DNA of 64,000 nt from Ruegeria sp. THAF33 (lineage in GTDB: Bacteria; Pseudomonadota; Alphaproteobacteria; Rhodobacterales; Rhodobacteraceae): NCBI RefSeq assembly GCF_009363615.1, contig NZ_CP045384.1, positions 363,501-427,500 on the forward strand. The letters are read 5' to 3'. Position 1 is the stretch's first letter. Every line of letters begins with the position of its first letter. Both the position numbers and the translations under genes were made by a program. The notes under the pieces are model-generated. The model saw nothing but the letters and a program-made list of their open reading frames with translations. It did no database searches and had not been told where the DNA came from. Positions 60,540 to 64,000 of the stretch are shown here, in pieces.

Positions 60540-61786
60540 CAATCGAAAACGTGACCGTGCTGGTATTGTTCGTCCTGTCCGGCGGCGGCTGTCAGGGCGG
60601 CGACATTGTCCTTGGTGAAGAACCCATCATATTTGTGGCACCGCTCGATGTACTCGGTAATCAGCAGGGTATGCTTGGAGTGTTTCGAGAAAATCTGTTT
60701 CAGGTTCGGATCGTCTTTGCACTCACCCACCACATGGGCGAGGAACGGGACACCCTTGTCCTTCAGTGTGTTCACAACGAAATCGACGTTCTTTTCCCCG
60801 GCGCCGTGATCGCCATCCTGAATCTCGACGGCCATGTGATGCAGACGACGGCCAAAATTGCGCACGAAATCCTCGGTCGGCATCGGCAGCTTGGCGAAGG
60901 AGTTCACGAAGGATGGCGTGTTGTTTGCGGTGAATACCTTGGCCGGAGATTTTTTGTCATCGTCCACATTGCCGTTGCGGTTCACGTTGGTCGATGAGTT
61001 CATGTCAAATATGTTGTAAGCGCCCCAGAAATAATAGGGCACCATGGTCAGAAACTCGAGGATCGCATCCTCGCGCTCGCCCGCCAATACCCGCGTCGCA
61101 AGATGGTCGATTCCCAGCATCAGCGGGGCGATTTTGCTTTCGGTTCCGAAAGCGGCGGCCTGTTCCAGACGGGCCTGTTCCGTGTCGCTCAGCAACACGC
61201 GATCCCCAAGGCCCAGACTGTCGGTGTCGTTGAAGTCGTGGGTCGAATACCCGACGCGGTTGCAGGTGAAATCGGACGGGGTGGTGAATCGGAACCCGTC
61301 TGATGTGTAGAACGGGTTCTCGGTATCTCCGGGATATTCGAACCGTATGTTCTGATCCTCAAGTGCATGGGTCAGCGTGTCCAGATCGCAGGCTGCGTAT
61401 ACCTCGCCCACATAGCGCGTCTGCGGTGTGTTGCGCGCCAGTGGATACATGCGATTGATGCGGGGGATGAAATCTTCAAACCCGGGGCTGAGCGGCGCCA
61501 TCAGGATCAGCGCGGGATAGTCGGGATGTGAATGCAGAACCGAGAATCTGTGGGTCCGTCCCAGATAGCTGGCGGTGTGCCGATAGGGTGTCATCACGTA
61601 AAGCTCGACCATCGTGTCGAACGCCGCGTCGGGTTCGACCTGAATGATGATGGCCCGCATCGCGCCGACCTGATCCGCAATGCCCGAGCTTGTCCGGCGT
61701 TCGTAAATCTTCGGAAGGTATTCATTGAAGAAATCCGAGTTCTTCTTGTCGCCCCGGGGCTGATAAGACATCAGATCAAATGACAT
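60539..61786 (-). CDS. VOC-superfamily protein, HPPD-like
   Basis: 415 aa from ATG 61786 with AAGGAGG eight bases upstream. MLGIDHLATRV and RRLHHMAVEIQDG supply two histidines in the places of the Fe(II) ligands of 4-hydroxyphenylpyruvate dioxygenase, and LLITEYIERC a glutamate in the third place. Overall length (two VOC modules per half) is close to HPPD, but the N-terminal half (MSYQPRGDKKNSDFFNEYLPKI, VYAACDL) is unlike classical HPPD. Probably an iron dioxygenase-like enzyme; substrate unknown. Its gene is between the terminator and pxpA, with 149 bp to the latter and no gene between. Confidence 0.55.
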   Translation of the reverse strand: MSFDLMSYQPRGDKKNSDFFNEYLPKIYERRTSSGIADQVGAMRAIIIQVEPDAAFDTMVELYVMTPYRHTASYLGRTHRFSVLHSHPDYPALILMAPLSPGFEDFIPRINRMYPLARNTPQTRYVGEVYAACDLDTLTHALEDQNIRFEYPGDTENPFYTSDGFRFTTPSDFTCNRVGYSTHDFNDTDSLGLGDRVLLSDTEQARLEQAAAFGTESKIAPLMLGIDHLATRVLAGEREDAILEFLTMVPYYFWGAYNIFDMNSSTNVNRNGNVDDDKKSPAKVFTANNTPSFVNSFAKLPMPTEDFVRNFGRRLHHMAVEIQDGDHGAGEKNVDFVVNTLKDKGVPFLAHVVGECKDDPNLKQIFSKHSKHTLLITEYIERCHKYDGFFTKDNVAALTAAAGQDEQYQHGHVFD

Positions 61787-61935
61787 TCCACGACCTCCTT
61801 GCTCTTGCCCGCCACGGGTCAAGGCATTGTTTGAAATTGTAGTATTCAGAATTTGCGTTTGCCCGACATGCTAGGCGCTGAGGCCTGTACGGGCAACAGT
61901 CGTGAATTTGGGTTGCCGACGTTAACCCATGATGT

Positions 61936-62697
61936 TCAGCGGGTGAATTTCGTGACCTCGACACCGCCCCCGATCAGGCTTTCGCGAACAGAACGGGCGA
62001 TCTGCACCGCGGTTGGTCCGTCCCCATGCAGGCAGATTGTGTCAATCGATGTTTCCAGCCGCTTGCCGCTTTCGGTGATGATCGCGCCTTCGCGGACCAT
62101 GTTCAGGATGCGGGGTCCTGCGACATCCGCGTCATGGATCACCGCGCCTGGCCGGCTGCGGTCAACCAATGTTCCGTCGTCATTATAGGCGCGGTCGGCA
62201 AAAATCTCGCCCACCCATTTGCAGCCCAGCTCGCGCACGGCGTCTTCCTGTTTCGTCACGGCAAGAACCATCACGATGATGTCGGGATCGACGTCCAGCG
62301 CGCCCTGATAGCAGGCCCGCGCCATATCGACATCGACCGAACACATATTGGCCAGTGCGCCGTGCAGCTTTAGATGGCGAACTCTGGTGCCAACCGCTTT
62401 GGCCATGCCCATGGCTGCGCCCAACTGATACCGCACCAGATTGCGGAGGGTGTCCTGAGACAGCTTCATGTTCCGGCGGCCAAAGCCTTGCAGGTCGGGA
62501 AACCCGGGATGAGCCCCGATACCGACATCATTCTCGGCCGCCAGCTTCATTGTCGATGCCATTACATCCGGATCACCCGCATGAAAGCCACAGGCAATAT
62601 TGGCCGAGGTGATGATCTTCAGAAGGCTTTCGTCGTCGCCCATTTTCCATGGGCCATAGCTTTCCCCCATATCGGCATTCAGATCGACGCTTGGCAT
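61936..62697 (-). CDS. pxpA: 5-oxoprolinase subunit A (LamB/YcsF family)
   Basis: 253 aa from ATG 62697 with AAGGAG eight bases upstream (GTG 62703 also in frame). VDLNADMGESYG, SANIACGFHAGDP, NDVGIGAHPGFPDLQGFGRR, VRHLKLHGAL and ICLHGDGPTAV are all LamB/YcsF hallmarks. With PxpB and PxpC it hydrolyses 5-oxo-L-proline to glutamate with ATP. It lies 12 bp after pxpC on the same strand. Confidence 0.94.
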   Translation of the reverse strand: MPSVDLNADMGESYGPWKMGDDESLLKIITSANIACGFHAGDPDVMASTMKLAAENDVGIGAHPGFPDLQGFGRRNMKLSQDTLRNLVRYQLGAAMGMAKAVGTRVRHLKLHGALANMCSVDVDMARACYQGALDVDPDIIVMVLAVTKQEDAVRELGCKWVGEIFADRAYNDDGTLVDRSRPGAVIHDADVAGPRILNMVREGAIITESGKRLETSIDTICLHGDGPTAVQIARSVRESLIGGGVEVTKFTR

Positions 62698-62709
62698 CGG
62701 CACATCTCC

Positions 62710-63708
62710 TTAGTCGGTGGCAGAGATCACTCCGCTGATCAATTGGTAGGACAGCAAGTCCGGGATGTCATGCGGGTTACGCACCAACGCTTCGACTTTT
62801 GAGGGCAGGCGGGCAAGATCCGCCATGAATGCCGCGTGCAATTCGGTGGCTTGCTCCATGCTGACAAATTCGAACGTGATCGCTCCGCCGGCGGGTGTCT
62901 GGGCTGCGCGGGGCATGTCGCAGGGCAAAACGGTCGCGATGCGGGGATACCCTCCTGTGGTCTGGCATTCAGGCAGCAGGATGAACGGATCTCCGGTTCC
63001 GGTCATCTGGATGTCGCCCGGGGTAATAACCTCGGACAAGATGTTCAGTTGGCCAGTGGCCGCGAACCCGTCGCCGTCACTGTTCACTTGCATCCCCATC
63101 CGGTTGGCGCGTGCGCCACGATGGAATGAGGTGCGCGCAAATCGATCAAGCGTTGCGCCATCAAACAAGGACGTCTGGAAGCTGGCGACGACACGCAGAA
63201 CGCCGCCCGAGAAGCGTTCGGAAGGGGGAAGTTTCAAACCAGCGTCGCCTGCATCCGGGCCACAGGTCAGCCGGTCGCCCGGCTTCACCGCTCGCCCGAT
63301 CCGTGCCGTCAGGTGCGCGGATCGAGATCCAAGAAAAACCTCTGAATCGATACCGCCTCCCAAATGAAGATAGCCGTAATTGCCTTGCAGAAGCGCACCG
63401 ATGACCAGCCGTTGTCCGGGTTCGAGGTGATGCGAGGCATTCCAGGCCACGAGGCTGTCATCAATGCTGGCCTGCATCCGCGCGCCGGTCAATGCGATGC
63501 GCATGTTCTGTGTGGCCTCGAACGTGCCACCCATTCCGGCCATTTCCAGCGCAGCAAGTTCCGGGCTCTGGCCGAGCAATGCGGCGCCTTCATGAAGGGC
63601 CATTGTATCGACGGCCCCGGACCGGGACAGGCCCTGGTCCAGATAACCTGTGCGCCCCTGATCCTGGATGGTGCAAGCCGGGCCGATCTGGTGGACGATT
63701 AGGCTCAT
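62710..63708 (-). CDS. pxpC: 5-oxoprolinase subunit C (KipA/biotin-dependent carboxyltransferase family)
   Basis: 332 aa. TIQDQGRTGYLDQGLSRSGAVD, LEMAGMGGTFEA, YGYLHLGGGIDSEVFLGSRSA, RMGMQVNSDG and LLPECQTTGGYPRIA are conserved in PxpC (UPF/AHS2) proteins. The start ATG overlaps the pxpB stop (ATGA). It forms the 5-oxoprolinase with PxpA and PxpB. Confidence 0.94.
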   Translation of the reverse strand: MSLIVHQIGPACTIQDQGRTGYLDQGLSRSGAVDTMALHEGAALLGQSPELAALEMAGMGGTFEATQNMRIALTGARMQASIDDSLVAWNASHHLEPGQRLVIGALLQGNYGYLHLGGGIDSEVFLGSRSAHLTARIGRAVKPGDRLTCGPDAGDAGLKLPPSERFSGGVLRVVASFQTSLFDGATLDRFARTSFHRGARANRMGMQVNSDGDGFAATGQLNILSEVITPGDIQMTGTGDPFILLPECQTTGGYPRIATVLPCDMPRAAQTPAGGAITFEFVSMEQATELHAAFMADLARLPSKVEALVRNPHDIPDLLSYQLISGVISATD

Positions 63709-64000
63709 GGCGCAATCTCCTCGCAGGTTGCTCCGCCGGTGCCATCTTCGTTTTTGGCTCTGATATGTTCCAGGTCTTCGCGGGAAACGGGTTCGAATAT
63801 CAGTTCATCCCCAGGCTTGAGGGCGAATGCCTCGGTCGTCTCGGGCCGGAAACACCGAAAAGCCGTCTGCCCGACATGCCGCCACCCGGTTGGCGTCGGC
63901 CCGGAAAACAGGACAAACTGCGATATTGCAAGAACCAGAGCGCCTTCGGGCACCATGGGGGTCAGGTTTTGCAGCCGCGGAATATTGAACTCGGGGGGCA
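63705..64000 (-). CDS. pxpB: 5-oxoprolinase subunit B (KipI/AHS1), C-terminal part only
   Basis: The last 98 codons are inside the window; the gene continues past 64000. PEFNIPRLQNLTPMVPEG, then FSGPTPTGWRHVGQTAFRCF fits the PxpB end (classical form P-x-x-P-G-G-W-x-x-I-G). It overlaps pxpC by 4 bp, the standard pxpB-pxpC-pxpA order. Confidence 0.88.
   Translation of the reverse strand, partial: PPEFNIPRLQNLTPMVPEGALVLAISQFVLFSGPTPTGWRHVGQTAFRCFRPETTEAFALKPGDELIFEPVSREDLEHIRAKNEDGTGGATCEEIAP

Overview
The window looks like chromosome of an alphaproteobacterium of the Rhodobacteraceae (Roseobacter group). Reasons are the GcrA-type helix-turn-helix repeats, the DUF2924/DUF3489/serine-recombinase operon, the IS427-, IS407- and IS6-type elements, and an ordinary right-hand block (modABC, Hint-domain and HlyC-type proteins, hemF, clpS, D-Ala-D-Ala carboxypeptidase, pxpABC). 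The species cannot be named from this sequence. Positions 1-49.95 kb are a mosaic genomic island ending at tRNA-Val(TAC). Positions 49.95-64 kb are conserved chromosome.

Island left part (1-5.3 kb): an operon of DUF3489, DUF2924 and a serine recombinase runs off the left edge. It is followed by a phage packaging fragment (ParB-methyltransferase, DUF5681, large terminase), a 28-bp tRNA-Ser 3'-end remnant with a terminator, and the stump of a second recombinase operon. That stump is cut exactly where vsr begins.

Island defence locus 1 (5.3-22.7 kb): a restriction-type system of vsr, dcm, an ABC-type ATPase, AIPR protein, DUF4420 PD-(D/E)XK protein, Z1 helicase and MORC/MutL-like GHKL ATPase. 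The minus-strand genes from AIPR upstream to a WYL (BrxR/CapW-like) regulator overlap or abut by a few bases and must be one operon. Inside the operon is a 981-aa protein combining ankyrin repeats, two GcrA-type HTHs, sigma-70 regions 2-4 and a third GcrA-type HTH. An intact IS407-type IS3 element with an ATCC duplication separates AIPR from the ABC-type ATPase. A GAF plus TIR-like gene lies upstream.

Island defence locus 2 (24-48 kb): a dense set of TIR, SEFIR, nSTAND, CHAT and trypsin-like genes interleaved with IS5, IS6, IS110, IS21 and IS3 remnants. Two modules have matching logic. On the plus strand a TPR-trypsin protease is followed by an LCAT-type lipase, an M15 peptidase and a TIR-TPR protein. 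On the minus strand a peptidoglycan-binding CHAP-like amidase is followed by an unrecognised 250-aa protein and a TPR-linked CHAT protease. Each module pairs a protease with a candidate membrane-attacking protein and a wall hydrolase, which suggests infection-triggered lysis (inference). Between them sits a SEFIR - TIR - nSTAND1 operon.

Right part (50-64 kb): molybdate ABC transporter modABC, a Hint-domain protein directly after a HlyC-type acyltransferase, hemF, an SDR lacking the catalytic lysine, an RsmC-like methyltransferase, clpS, a HAD phosphatase, an S11 carboxypeptidase with a SPOR domain, an HPPD-like VOC protein and the 5-oxoprolinase genes pxpB(partial)-pxpC-pxpA.
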